A program made the position numbers and the translations under genes. DNA of 64,000 nt, taken from contig JBKBII010000008.1 of assembly GCA_046299415.1 (NCBI GenBank), forward strand, positions 1-64,000, read 5' to 3'. The stretch comes from JBKBII01 sp046299415. GTDB taxonomy: Bacteria > Pseudomonadota > Gammaproteobacteria > Ectothiorhodospirales > Ectothiorhodospiraceae. Positions 50,086 to 59,276 of this stretch are shown piece after piece. The notes beneath the pieces were generated by a model. The model was not told the DNA's origin. It saw only the letters and a list, made by a program, of their open reading frames with translations, and did no database searches. Positions within the stretch are counted from its first letter, which is position 1, and every line of letters starts with the position of its first letter.

Positions 50086-50419
50086 TTTCCGCGCTCACGT
50101 CCGTTGCTCAACGACGGCCAGCCGCCAGCGATTTATCGCTGGTAATACAACGAAGCTCAGTCGCGGCCGCGCCCAATTCCAGCGGTCCTGAAGCCCCGAC
50201 GCCCCCCGCCAAAAAAGCAAAGCCCCCGCACGTCAGGACGAGACGCCGGGGGCTCTAGCCAGATGGAGTGCCCAAAATCATCAGACACCTGTCAAGACAC
50301 TCGATAAAATCTTGGGGCCACACTGAATCAATGGCCGTGGGCGCGGATTGCTGCGTTGCGCGGTGGCCGTTCTCGGCCCTTTGCGCTGCTCCCGGCCCGC
50401 GGCTTGACTCCGCGTTTCT
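50086..50419. other. Convergent spacer relA/rpsO
   Basis: Carries the rpsO terminator; no gene. pnp, which normally follows rpsO, is absent. Confidence 0.6.
50211..50254 (-). terminator. rpsO operon terminator
   Basis: Minus strand: agcccccg / cgggggct stem (50254-50221) with an 18-nt GC-rich loop, then TTTGCTTTTTT. It ends the rimP-rpsO transcript about 165 nt after rpsO. Confidence 0.75.
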
Positions 50420-50692
50420 CTAGCGACGCAAACCGAGCTTCGCGATCAAGGCCTGATAGCGATCAAGATCTTTGCGCTTCAGGTAGTCGAGCAGCTTGCG
50501 CCGCTGATTGACCATTTTGATCAGACCACGGCGCGAATGATGATCCTTCTTGTGTTTACTGAAGTGATCCATCAAATGCTGGATGCGACCGGTAAGCAAC
50601 GCAACCTGCACCTCGGGCGAACCCGTATCGTTGGCCTCGCGAGCGTGGTCGCGGATGATTTCCTGCTTGCGTTCGGTTCCAATTGCCGACAT
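50420..50692 (-). CDS. rpsO: 30S ribosomal protein uS15
   Basis: 90 residues, with the full uS15 pattern including D-T-G-S-P-E-V-Q-V-A-L-L-T-x-R-I, H-K-K-D-H-H-S-R-R-G-L and D-Y-L-K. It binds 16S rRNA helix 22 early in 30S assembly. Last gene of the operon; a 280-nt gap separates it from truB. Confidence 0.98.
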   Translation of the reverse strand: MSAIGTERKQEIIRDHAREANDTGSPEVQVALLTGRIQHLMDHFSKHKKDHHSRRGLIKMVNQRRKLLDYLKRKDLDRYQALIAKLGLRR

Positions 50693-50972
50693 GTTTCTTC
50701 CTCTAATCAGCCGCAGCGTCCGTGGCGGAGGATTCCGCTCACCAAAAGCGCAGCACCGCTTGGCAGCGGGCCAAACATGTTAACACATCGTTACATCCAG
50801 ATCATCACGCTCGGCGGCGCGCAACAGTGCCCACCTTGCATCAGGATCACAGCGGGCGAGCGCAAGGCACGCGCCAAGAACCCGCTCGAACCCCTCGCTC
50901 AGCACGCGCCACCCAAGTGCCCAAGGAACTCAATCCTTGAGCGCCAATCGTCAATACCGGGGACCCAGAGGC

Positions 50973-51986
50973 TCACTCGGCGTCGACGAATCGTCGGCGC
51001 GGTGCAAGACGACCGTCATCAATGATCTCACCGACACCGAGAAAAACACCCTTCGCGTAGACTCGACGGGCGCCCAGATCACCCGGCTTCGCAACAAATA
51101 CGGGATTCCCGGAGCAATAAAAGCGCGCCCTCGCAGCATCGAGGTCAATTTCAGGAAGGTGGGCCAACGCAAGATCGGGCGAGAGCAACCACGCATCGAG
51201 AGCCTCGCGACCCGCCTGCACGGCAGAGATCGAACAAATTTCAGCGCCGTCGACCACAGACCCAGACGACGCATCGTCAGCGCTCGCTGGCGTCCCAACC
51301 GCGTCAGCGAAACGCACCTCCATATCTTCGATCGTATGCGCATCAGCGATACTGAAAGGCCCATGTCGCGTCCGCCTTAGCATTTCGACGGCAGCGCCAC
51401 AACCCAGTACCTCGCCGAGGTCGTGGACCAGCGAGCGAATGTATGTTCCCTTCGAGCAGTGCACCCGCAACCATAGCCGGGTCTCATCCAGACATCTAAA
51501 TTCGAGCGAATAGATCGAGACGGCGCGCGGTTCCCGCTCAACCACAACGCCCTTTCGCGCCAGAGCGTACAAACGCTGGCCCTTGTGTTTGAGCGCCGAA
51601 ACCATTGGAGGAACTTGCTGGATCGCCCCGCGGAACTGCGCGACCGCGGCTTCAACACTGGCGGCATTCAAATCGGGCACTGCGCGCGTCTCTAACACCG
51701 CGCCATCGAGATCGGCGCTATCGGTGATCACGCCCAGCCGCGCGACACACTCGTAAACCTTGTCGGCATCCAGAAGCAGACCCGATACTTTCGTCGCATG
51801 GCCAAAACACAGCGGCAGCAGACCCGTTGCAAGTGGATCAAGCGCGCCTGTATGACCGCCCTTGCGTGCGCCGTATAACCACTTGACTCGACCCAGCGCT
51901 TGCGTCGCACTCAATCCCTGCGGTTTATCAAGCAGCACAATGCCGTTGACATCACGCCGATTGACGTGCTTTCGACCACTCGCCAT
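50973..51986 (-). CDS. truB: tRNA pseudouridine(55) synthase TruB
   Basis: 337 residues. Makes pseudouridine 55 in the T-loop of tRNAs. N-terminal G-I-V-L-L-D-K-P-Q-G-L-S, catalytic Asp in G-G-H-T-G-A-L-D-P-L-A-T-G, and the S-A-L-K-H-K-G-Q-R-L-Y and K-G-T-Y-I-R-S-L motifs. The C-terminal part has a polar insert before a PUA-like end. Starts 8 nt after rbfA. Confidence 0.96.
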   Translation of the reverse strand: MASGRKHVNRRDVNGIVLLDKPQGLSATQALGRVKWLYGARKGGHTGALDPLATGLLPLCFGHATKVSGLLLDADKVYECVARLGVITDSADLDGAVLETRAVPDLNAASVEAAVAQFRGAIQQVPPMVSALKHKGQRLYALARKGVVVEREPRAVSIYSLEFRCLDETRLWLRVHCSKGTYIRSLVHDLGEVLGCGAAVEMLRRTRHGPFSIADAHTIEDMEVRFADAVGTPASADDASSGSVVDGAEICSISAVQAGREALDAWLLSPDLALAHLPEIDLDAARARFYCSGNPVFVAKPGDLGARRVYAKGVFLGVGEIIDDGRLAPRRRFVDAE

Positions 51987-51994
51987 CGACTCGC

Positions 51995-52633
51995 TCAGTC
52001 CGACTTGCGCGAGGTAGGACGATGCGCAGATCGCGCTTCGTCATCGAGCAACCGACCTGACAACGCGACCTCACCCCGTGTGCCAGGAGCTTCTGTGTCT
52101 ATCACTGAATCCTGATCCGACTCGTCGCGTTCGGACGACGTCATTGCGGTACGCTCGGTCTCAACGTGCATACCGTCCACGGCAGTTGAATCCCCAGCAT
52201 CGACGAGCTCATCGGTATTCTCGACCGCATCCAGATCATCGGGCCCACCGGCACCGAGTTGCGCCTTGACCTCATCATCACGGACTGCCGCTGAAATCGC
52301 CGCCGACAATGCAGCGCCACGTTCGGCACTGTCATCGAACAGAAATTTCAGCGTCGGCAGCACGCGCAGCCGCATGCGGCGGCCCAGTTGGGCACGCAAA
52401 AAGCCGGTCGCATGATTGAGACCTTTGGCCACTTCGGTGGGCGTCGCTTCGCCGCCCAAAACGGAAAAATAAACTTTCGCGTGCGACAAGTCGCGAGTGA
52501 CGTTGACCTCACGCAAAGTCACCATGCCGATCCGAGGATCTTTGAGTTCATCACGGATCAGTTCGGCCAACTCACGCTGTAGCTGGTCCGCGACGCGGTC
52601 GGATCTTTGAAAAGCTCTGCGAGAACCTGGCAT
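51995..52633 (-). CDS. rbfA: 30S ribosome-binding factor RbfA
   Basis: 212 residues. The first 115 form the KH-type RbfA domain (R-V-A-D-Q-L-Q-R-E-L-A-E-L-I, D-P-R-I-G-M-V-T, V-T-R-D-L-S-H-A-K-V-Y), a cold-shock factor that binds immature 16S rRNA. The remaining 90-odd residues are acidic and Ser/Thr-rich, not part of the family fold and much longer than the usual tail. The ATG overlaps the infB stop by one base (TGATG). Confidence 0.95.
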   Translation of the reverse strand: MPGSRRAFQRSDRVADQLQRELAELIRDELKDPRIGMVTLREVNVTRDLSHAKVYFSVLGGEATPTEVAKGLNHATGFLRAQLGRRMRLRVLPTLKFLFDDSAERGAALSAAISAAVRDDEVKAQLGAGGPDDLDAVENTDELVDAGDSTAVDGMHVETERTAMTSSERDESDQDSVIDTEAPGTRGEVALSGRLLDDEARSAHRPTSRKSD

Positions 52634-55617
52634 CAGAGCGTCCTCTTGACCTCGACGCGCTGGAAGCACTCGATCTGATCGCCGACCTTGACATCGTTGT
52701 AATTCTTGACCGCGATCCCGCACTCCGTGCCGTTTTTGACCTCTTGGACGTCTTCCTTGTAACGCCTGAGGCTCTCGAGTTCGCCTTCAAAGATCACAAC
52801 GTTGTCGCGCAGAACACGAATCGGATTGCCGCGCTTGACCGTGCCATCGATCACCAAACAGCCAGCAACCGCACCAAAGCCCGATGCACGGAATACACTG
52901 CGGACCTCGGCAAGACCGATGATCTCCTCGCGCATTTCCGGCGACAGCAAACCAGAGAGCGCCTGCTTGACGTCATCGATGGCCTCGTAGATCACCGAGT
53001 AGTAGCGAATATCGACGTCGTTATCGGCCGCCAAACGCTTGGCTGCCGATTCCGCGCGGACGTTGAACGCAATCACTGAAGCCTGCGATGCGAGGGCGAG
53101 GTTGACGTCAGACTCGGAGATCCCGCCGACACCCGTCGACACCACCTTGACCCGCACTTCGTCGGTCGACATCTTGATCAACGCATCACGCAACGCTTCG
53201 GCAGAGCCCTGAACGTCGGTCTTGAGCAGGATATTGACCGTCGCGATCTGCCCGTCTTTCATCTGATTAAAGATGTTTTCGAGCTTCGCCGCCTGTTGCT
53301 GCGCCAATTTATGTTCGCGCTGCTTGGTCTCGCGCAGCTCAGCGACTTCTCGCGCCGTCTTCTCATCGGCCACGGTCAGGACTTCGTCGCCAGCATCAGG
53401 AACGCCCGACAGGCCGAGGATCTCGACCGGCATCGATGGCCCAACGCTTTTGACCTTCGCGCCCGTGTCGTCAAACATCGCGCGCACGCGTCCATATTCC
53501 TTACCTGACAACACGATATCGCCGTGACTCAACGAGCCCGACTGAACCAGAACCGTCGCGACCGGCCCCCGCCCCTTATCGAGGCGTGATTCAACCACGA
53601 TGCCGCGAGCAGGCCCGCTTGGAGGCGCATTCAATTCCATGACTTCGGCCTGCAGACTCAGGGCGTCGAGCAACTCCTCGACGCCTTCGCCTGTCTGCGC
53701 AGACACCCTGACGAACTGGGTATCACCACCCCAGCCCTCCGAAATCACGCCGTGCTGCGAGAGCTCATTCGTAACACGTTCAGGATCCGCCTCTGGTTTG
53801 TCGATCTTGTTGATCGCCACCACCAAGGGCACATCAGCCGCGCGAGCATGCTGAATCGCCTCGACCGTCTGCGGCATGACGCCGTCATCGGCCGCCACCA
53901 CCAACACGACGATGTCGGTCGCCTTGGCGCCACGAGCGCGCATCGCGGTAAACGCCGCGTGCCCAGGCGTATCGAGGAATGTGATTCCGCCCCGTGATCC
54001 AAGCACGTGATAGGCCCCGATGTGCTGGGTGATGCCACCGGCCTCGCCCGAGGCAACCTTCGCTTTACGGATAAAGTCGAGCAGGGAAGTTTTGCCGTGG
54101 TCGACGTGCCCCATGACGGTCACCACAGGCGGACGGGGTTGCGGCTCGACCGTGTTCTCGCCCTGCTCGAACGTGACCTCGTCTTCAATCGTCGTCGTGT
54201 CAGCGGCGATGGCTTTGTGGCCCATCTCCTCGACGACCAGCATGGCCGTGTCCTGATCGATCGCCTGGTTTATGGTCGCCATCACGCCCATTCCCATCAA
54301 CGCCTTAATCAGCTGTGGCGCCTTGATCGCCATGGCCTGAGCCAAATCACCGACGGTAATCGTCTCCGGCACCTCGACTTCACGAATTACTGGCGCTGTC
54401 GGCTTTTCGAAACCGTGTTTGGTCGCGATCGCCGATGCCGCCGCGGTTTGCGCGACCCGTGATTCGCCCTTGCGGCGCCGACCGCGACGATCGCTCCGGA
54501 CGTGAAGCTCTTCGCGACCGTCTTCCTTGCTCGTGACACGCTCACCACCTCGGCGACGACGGCCTGCCGGAGCCGCTGCTGCAGGGGCATCTCGCTCACG
54601 TTGCAGGCGTTCACGCTCAGCCATCGCACGCGCCTCTGCCGCTTCGCGTTCACGCTGCGCAAGCTCAGCCCGGCGCTTAGCGGCGTCGGCCTCCGCCTGG
54701 CGCTGATTCTGAGCCTGCATGCGAGCCTGCCGATCACGCTCCATCTGCAGCCGCAACTGCTCGGTGCGCGATAGGGGACGCGTGGGCGGCGCCACTGCCG
54801 GCGCGTTGGCCGCTTTGTCAGCCTTTGACTTGGCTTCAGCGGCTTGTTCTTTCGCGGCCCGTTCAGCCTGAAGTTTCGCTTCGGCTTCCGCAGCTTCACT
54901 CGCGGCTCTTGCCATCCTCAGGCGTTCGCGATTCTGTTCCGCCACCGATTTCGTCTTCGAAATTCCGACATCCGTTTTGACACCCGCCGCAGATCGACTC
55001 TTATCTGCCGCGGTTATCGATGCCTTCACCACCGGAGTCCCGACAGAATCGCCGCTCGCACCCTCGGCTTCGTCATCAGCACCCGTCTGCATCGAATTCG
55101 CTTTCAACTCAGCATGCGTTGACGTTTGTTCGGTTACAGCAGAGTCGCCAGCCACACCGGTATCAGACGCCGCGTAGGTTTGGCCGTCAGCAGAAACAGG
55201 CCCTTGATTCGACTCCATGGCCTGTTGCTCACCGGCCATCGCGTTCGCTGAATCTTCGGGTTCCACGACATCGGCCGCTTGCGGCGCAACGGGGGGCGCC
55301 GGCGCGCGCACGATACGGCGCTTCTGTCGAACCTCGACCGCGACCGTCTTGCTACGACCGGGCCCGGCACCGACGCGCAGCGTCTGGGTACCACTCCGCC
55401 GCGGCGCGACGGTCACCCGCGGAGCATCGCCGCCGTCCGCCTTGTTTTTTGCACCGTGGGCTGCGCGCAAGTGATTCAACAGCTTGAGCTTTTCTGCGTC
55501 GCTGATCGAGGACGCGGCGTCTTTAACCGGCACGCCCGCCTCCTGCAACTGCTCGATCAGTCGCTGGACCGGTGTTCCTACCTGCTCCGCAAACTGCTGA
55601 ACCGTCATTTGCGCCAT
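52633..55617 (-). CDS. infB: Translation initiation factor IF-2
   Basis: 994 residues. Delivers initiator fMet-tRNA to the 30S subunit. IF2 N-terminal domain (about 1-50), a long Ala/Lys/Glu-rich linker with coiled coil, a second IF2N domain (about 415-465), then the GTPase core with G-H-V-D-H-G-K-T (503-510), D-T-P-G-H (about 550) and N-K-I-D (about 604), and domains II-IV. ATG at 55617 has AAGGAGGA 6 nt upstream and is preferred to the GTG at 55623. Confidence 0.97.
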   Translation of the reverse strand: MAQMTVQQFAEQVGTPVQRLIEQLQEAGVPVKDAASSISDAEKLKLLNHLRAAHGAKNKADGGDAPRVTVAPRRSGTQTLRVGAGPGRSKTVAVEVRQKRRIVRAPAPPVAPQAADVVEPEDSANAMAGEQQAMESNQGPVSADGQTYAASDTGVAGDSAVTEQTSTHAELKANSMQTGADDEAEGASGDSVGTPVVKASITAADKSRSAAGVKTDVGISKTKSVAEQNRERLRMARAASEAAEAEAKLQAERAAKEQAAEAKSKADKAANAPAVAPPTRPLSRTEQLRLQMERDRQARMQAQNQRQAEADAAKRRAELAQREREAAEARAMAERERLQRERDAPAAAAPAGRRRRGGERVTSKEDGREELHVRSDRRGRRRKGESRVAQTAAASAIATKHGFEKPTAPVIREVEVPETITVGDLAQAMAIKAPQLIKALMGMGVMATINQAIDQDTAMLVVEEMGHKAIAADTTTIEDEVTFEQGENTVEPQPRPPVVTVMGHVDHGKTSLLDFIRKAKVASGEAGGITQHIGAYHVLGSRGGITFLDTPGHAAFTAMRARGAKATDIVVLVVAADDGVMPQTVEAIQHARAADVPLVVAINKIDKPEADPERVTNELSQHGVISEGWGGDTQFVRVSAQTGEGVEELLDALSLQAEVMELNAPPSGPARGIVVESRLDKGRGPVATVLVQSGSLSHGDIVLSGKEYGRVRAMFDDTGAKVKSVGPSMPVEILGLSGVPDAGDEVLTVADEKTAREVAELRETKQREHKLAQQQAAKLENIFNQMKDGQIATVNILLKTDVQGSAEALRDALIKMSTDEVRVKVVSTGVGGISESDVNLALASQASVIAFNVRAESAAKRLAADNDVDIRYYSVIYEAIDDVKQALSGLLSPEMREEIIGLAEVRSVFRASGFGAVAGCLVIDGTVKRGNPIRVLRDNVVIFEGELESLRRYKEDVQEVKNGTECGIAVKNYNDVKVGDQIECFQRVEVKRTL

Positions 55618-55805
55618 GCGCACTCCTCCTTACCTACTTCCAGCCTGCATCCGCGATGCAAACTCTGTCGCTCGAAGGGATCGCGCCCCGTAGTCTGGGA
55701 TGCTCCACGTCGGTACGACGCGGTCAAACTCGAGCGCTCGCCAATCGGGCGAACAAAAAACGAACCGCGCAGCGCCGCTCCTGAATTGGATCGGCGCCGC
55801 AGCAT

Positions 55806-57302
55806 TCACCGCGCTTTTTCGAACCACGGCGCGCGCGCCGCCAAAATCAGTGCGCCCGCCTGCTCTCCGTCGATGCCCGTCATTTCCACGACATCGTCGG
55901 TCGCCTGCTCGGCCAGGTCCTCCATGGTACACACGCCATGCGCGGCAAGTTTCTTTGCCAGCGCTTCAGTCATGCCTTCCATGCTGAGCAGGTCCTCTGC
56001 CGGCGCTGCGCCTTCGACGGCCTCCTCTGCTGCAATAGCCTTGAGCAACAAGGCGTCCGCCGCACGCGAGCGTAATTCTCCGACGATTCCCTCGTCGAAT
56101 TCCTCGATCGCGAGCAGCTCCTGCTCATCGACGTACGCCACTTCCTCGAGAGACGTAAAGCCTTCTTGAACCAAAATAACGGCGACTTCCTCATCGACTG
56201 AAAGCGCCTGCATGAACATCGCCTGAGCCGCTGCTGCCTCAGCATCACCCTTCGCCGCGATCTCCGCCTCGCTCATGACATTCAACGTCCAGCCCGTCAG
56301 TTGAGACGCCAGGCGTATATTTTGTCCACCGGAACCGATCGCGAGGGACAACTGATCGGCCGCAACCGCAAGGTCCATCGTCTGCTTCTCTTCATCGACC
56401 ACGATCTGCAGCACTTCCGCCGGCGACATGGCGTTAATGACGAACTGAGCAGGATTCTCGTCCCAGACGATGATGTCGATGCGCTCGCCGGAGAGCTCGT
56501 TTGACACTGACTGCACACGCGAGCCACGCATACCGACACAGGCGCCCACCGGATCTAAACGCGGATCGATCGAGTGCACCGCAATCTTGGCGCGAATGCC
56601 CGGAACGCGCGCGGCGCCCCGGATCTCGATCGTTCCAGCGCCCACTTCGGGCACCTCAAGCTTGAACATTTCGATCAAGAACTCGGGCGCCGCGCGCGAA
56701 ACGATTAGCTGCGGGCCGCGATTTTCGGGGCGGATTTCCTTGAGGTAGCCGCGCAATCGATCGTTCATCCGCACCGTTTCGCGGCCGATCATGTGCTCAC
56801 GCGGAATCAAAGCCTCCGCATTATTACCGAGGTCAAGAACGATGCCGTGACGATCAACGCGTTTGACGATCCCCATCAACAGCGTCCCGATGCGGTCCCG
56901 GTACTCGTCGACCACACGCTGACGTTCGGCCTCGCGTACCTTCGCGACGATGACCTGTTTCGCAGTCTGAGCCGCTATGCGACCGAAATCGACCGCCTCT
57001 ATCTCTTCTTCGATGATATCGCCGACCTGCACCTCGGGATATTCGCGAATCGCGTAGGCGTGCAGCATCTGGTGATCGTTCGACTCAAAATCCGGGTCTT
57101 CGTCATCCAACACGACCCATCGTCGAAACGCTCGATACTCGCCGGTTTGGCGATCGATTTCGACACGCACGTCCCATTTGCCGCTGTAGCGTTTGCGCGT
57201 CGCCATCGCGAGCGCCGACTCCAAAGCTTCGAAGATGACCGATTTGTCGACCGCTTTCTCATTTGAGACTTGGTCCACGACTCGCAGAATGTCCTTGCTC
57301 AT
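55806..57302 (-). CDS. nusA: Transcription termination/antitermination factor NusA
   Basis: 498 residues. N-terminal RNA polymerase-binding domain beginning M-S-K-D-I-L-R-V-V, S1 domain (about 135-200), two KH domains with S-x-D-P-R-L-D-P-V-G-A-C-V-G-x-R-G-S-R-V and I-G-S-G-G-Q-N-I-R-L-A, and two C-terminal acidic repeats, as in E. coli. Start 57302 chosen for conservation with GAGAGA just upstream. Lies 188 nt before infB. Confidence 0.97.
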   Translation of the reverse strand: MSKDILRVVDQVSNEKAVDKSVIFEALESALAMATRKRYSGKWDVRVEIDRQTGEYRAFRRWVVLDDEDPDFESNDHQMLHAYAIREYPEVQVGDIIEEEIEAVDFGRIAAQTAKQVIVAKVREAERQRVVDEYRDRIGTLLMGIVKRVDRHGIVLDLGNNAEALIPREHMIGRETVRMNDRLRGYLKEIRPENRGPQLIVSRAAPEFLIEMFKLEVPEVGAGTIEIRGAARVPGIRAKIAVHSIDPRLDPVGACVGMRGSRVQSVSNELSGERIDIIVWDENPAQFVINAMSPAEVLQIVVDEEKQTMDLAVAADQLSLAIGSGGQNIRLASQLTGWTLNVMSEAEIAAKGDAEAAAAQAMFMQALSVDEEVAVILVQEGFTSLEEVAYVDEQELLAIEEFDEGIVGELRSRAADALLLKAIAAEEAVEGAAPAEDLLSMEGMTEALAKKLAAHGVCTMEDLAEQATDDVVEMTGIDGEQAGALILAARAPWFEKAR

Positions 57303-57608
57303 CGTCATTCTCTCTCGCTTGCCGCTGACTGTCTGCAGCGTCGTCACCAGGAGCACCGGCCGGCGCTCCCGCCATTTCATTCCCGTTCAATCGAACTTTC
57401 CATTTCGATCGATTCCGCCGGCTCGACCGACCCTTACGTTTCGATCAATCCCTTTTGACGGTCGCCGTAGAGCCCGATGGGCCCCCACCACGGGCCGCAA
57501 CGGACTCAACCCTGCCCACCGCGAATACCCTGATTGCCATCGCCATTCGATTCGACCAGTCCAAGTCGGACGGACCCATTCGCACCACCGCACCAGCCGT
57601 CGGAAGAT
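57303..57608. other. Spacer between rimP and nusA
   Basis: About 300 bp where close spacing is usual; no gene or clear hairpin. Confidence 0.5.
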
Positions 57609-58298
57609 TCAAACCGCGTCTGTCGAATCACCCTCACGCAACGGCCGATTCGCGGAGTCGCCATTGCGCCCGCGATTCTTCCCTTCGCGCAAAACTTCGG
57701 CCCAAGACTCAATCGCGAGTTTGATTTGCGCAATCGCCGCAATGTCGATCTCGCAGACCCCGATGGCAACCTCGTCGATTGTCAAACGGCCGCCCTGCGC
57801 GTCGATCTCGACGAGCTTGCCGCGCAGCTTACGCCGGCCCTCGTCTGCCCAACCGAGGCGAACGACCATCGATTCACCACATCGGTCAGCCAGCTGATCG
57901 ACGAAAAAGAACGGGCGCTCGAGACCCGGACTCGAAACCTCAAGCGTATAGGCGCCGCTAATCGGAGCGTCCACATCCAACATCAACGACAACTGTTCGC
58001 TGACCGCCGCACACTGGTCGACGTCGATACCATCGACATGGTCGATGAAAACACGCAGCAGCGCTGGGCGCGCATGCGGTCTGTACTCAACGCCCCAGAG
58101 ATCAACTCCGCAGGACCGCGAGGCCACGTCGGCCAAAGCCTCCAGAGCAACCCGCTGTGTGCTCCGCTCGCCAATGGCTTGACGAGGAGCAAGCCCACTT
58201 TCGGTCTCATGAACCCGCCGGCCCCGAACCACCGCGTCGGGATCAAATTGATCGTTTGATGACTCTGCCAAAACAGGCTCCCGCGCCCAATACTCCAC
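57609..58298 (-). CDS. rimP: Ribosome maturation factor RimP
   Basis: 229 residues. 30S maturation factor with an N-terminal alpha/beta domain (V-D-L-W-G-V-E-Y, L-L-R-V-F-I-D-H-V-D-G-I-D-V-D-Q-C-A-A-V-S), the hallmark Y-T-L-E-V-S-S-P-G-L-E-R-P, and an SH3-like end. About 45 non-conserved residues precede the fold, so the true start may be downstream of 58298. The C-terminus is Arg/Asn-rich. Downstream of the initiator tRNA, as metY-rimP in E. coli. Confidence 0.92.
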   Translation of the reverse strand: MEYWAREPVLAESSNDQFDPDAVVRGRRVHETESGLAPRQAIGERSTQRVALEALADVASRSCGVDLWGVEYRPHARPALLRVFIDHVDGIDVDQCAAVSEQLSLMLDVDAPISGAYTLEVSSPGLERPFFFVDQLADRCGESMVVRLGWADEGRRKLRGKLVEIDAQGGRLTIDEVAIGVCEIDIAAIAQIKLAIESWAEVLREGKNRGRNGDSANRPLREGDSTDAV

Positions 58299-58446
58299 TG
58301 GTGTTCAAGCGCCCCGGGCATCGCAGTTACAACTCGCGACAATTCGGAACCGCGTCGATCTAATGCGCTCGCAGCAATCGTCCGGCAGACTTAGAGCCTT
58401 CGCAGCCAGCAAACCCGGAGACCACCGAGGCCGAAGATCAGCCAAT

Positions 58447-58470
58447 AAAAAAGCCCCAGATGGGGCTTTT
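58447..58470 (-). terminator. Terminator after the initiator tRNA
   Basis: Minus strand: aaaagcccc-atct-ggggctttt stem followed by further T (six T in the run). It begins 10 nt after the tRNA CCA and should give partial read-through into rimP or full termination. Confidence 0.88.
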
Positions 58471-58479
58471 CGAAAAACT

Positions 58480-58556
58480 TGGTAGCGGGGGCAGGATTCG
58501 AACCTGCGACCTTCGGGTTATGAGCCCGACGAGCTGCCAAACTGCTCTACCCCGCA
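58480..58556 (-). tRNA. metY: Initiator tRNA-fMet (anticodon CAT)
   Basis: A 77-nt cloverleaf with encoded CCA. Anticodon CAT at 58522-58520. Initiator features: three G-C pairs in the anticodon stem (TCGGG/CCCGA), A11-U24 in the D stem, and no Watson-Crick pair at 1-72. The 1-72 position here is U-U rather than the usual C-A. T loop TTCGAAT, stem GCAGG/CCTGC. Confidence 0.97.
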
Positions 58557-58569
58557 ACCGAGGTCGCAC

Positions 58570-58598
58570 AATATACGGGCAAGCTTGAGTGTTGTCAA
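58570..58598 (-). promoter_or_regulatory. Initiator tRNA promoter
   Basis: Minus strand TTGACA (58598-58593), 17-nt spacer, TATATT (58575-58570), then a GC-rich discriminator (gtgcgacc) as in stringently controlled stable-RNA promoters. Predicted start about 58563, 7 nt before the tRNA. Confidence 0.88.
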
Positions 58599-58685
58599 AC
58601 GGACCGCTGACCGTCTATCAGGCCTGGGGTCTAGCGGAGCTTGCGATCGCTCGGCCACCACCGCGCCGAAAAAACAATCACGAAA

Positions 58686-59018
58686 TCAGCGAGCTCGACG
58701 GGACCGCGACCGCAGATGCGGGCGGAGATCGAACCGCCAGATATAACCCGGGATCGCAAATACCGCGAACAACGACGCCGTAATCGCGTAGAACTCCCAG
58801 CCCTGCGAATGAACGTCACCCGTTGCCAGGCGCTCGAGCCCAAAACCAATCAAACCGATGACAACATAGAGCACGCCCCACTCAAACACGCGAGTCCAGG
58901 GCGATTTTTTACCGTTCGCAGGCACAAACACAAAAAAAATGCGATCGGACAACCACGGCAGATTGGCGCCTACGAAAGCGATCACCAAAAACACCATGAC
59001 CAAAAAATCGAGTGACAC
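58686..59018 (-). CDS. DUF2818 membrane protein linked to complex I
   Basis: 110 residues. GTG at 59018 is fixed by an excellent ribosome site (ggaggtga, 4 nt before it). Three hydrophobic segments: L-D-F-L-V-M-V-F-L-V-I-A-F-V-G-A-N, V-L-Y-V-V-I-G-L-I-G-F-G and F-Y-A-I-T-A-S-L-F-A-V-F-A-I-P-G. The D-F-L-V-M-V-F...A-N-L-P-W pattern fits DUF2818, a family found after nuoN mainly in betaproteobacteria. Function unknown; the position suggests a complex I accessory or assembly role. 258 nt after nuoN. Confidence 0.85.
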   Translation of the reverse strand: MSLDFLVMVFLVIAFVGANLPWLSDRIFFVFVPANGKKSPWTRVFEWGVLYVVIGLIGFGLERLATGDVHSQGWEFYAITASLFAVFAIPGYIWRFDLRPHLRSRSRRAR

Positions 59019-59276
59019 CAGATCACCTCCGTCAAATTTAGCCCCGCCGACGTTCAGAAAAATCGCAGGGTTCTTGGCGGGGTGATACACGAGTATGCGA
59101 CTCGCGGATAATTTCCCAAGCGCAGAACGGTGCTTTGGGCGCTGCACTTTGATTTATCCCACAGACGCTTTCCAGGCCTCCGGCACAACAACAATCAGGC
59201 TGAGGGGCGAGAGGCCTTTCTTAAGCCAATCGTGCCTCCACGCTGATCTTTCGTGGGATTTTGTCCACCGCGAAAA

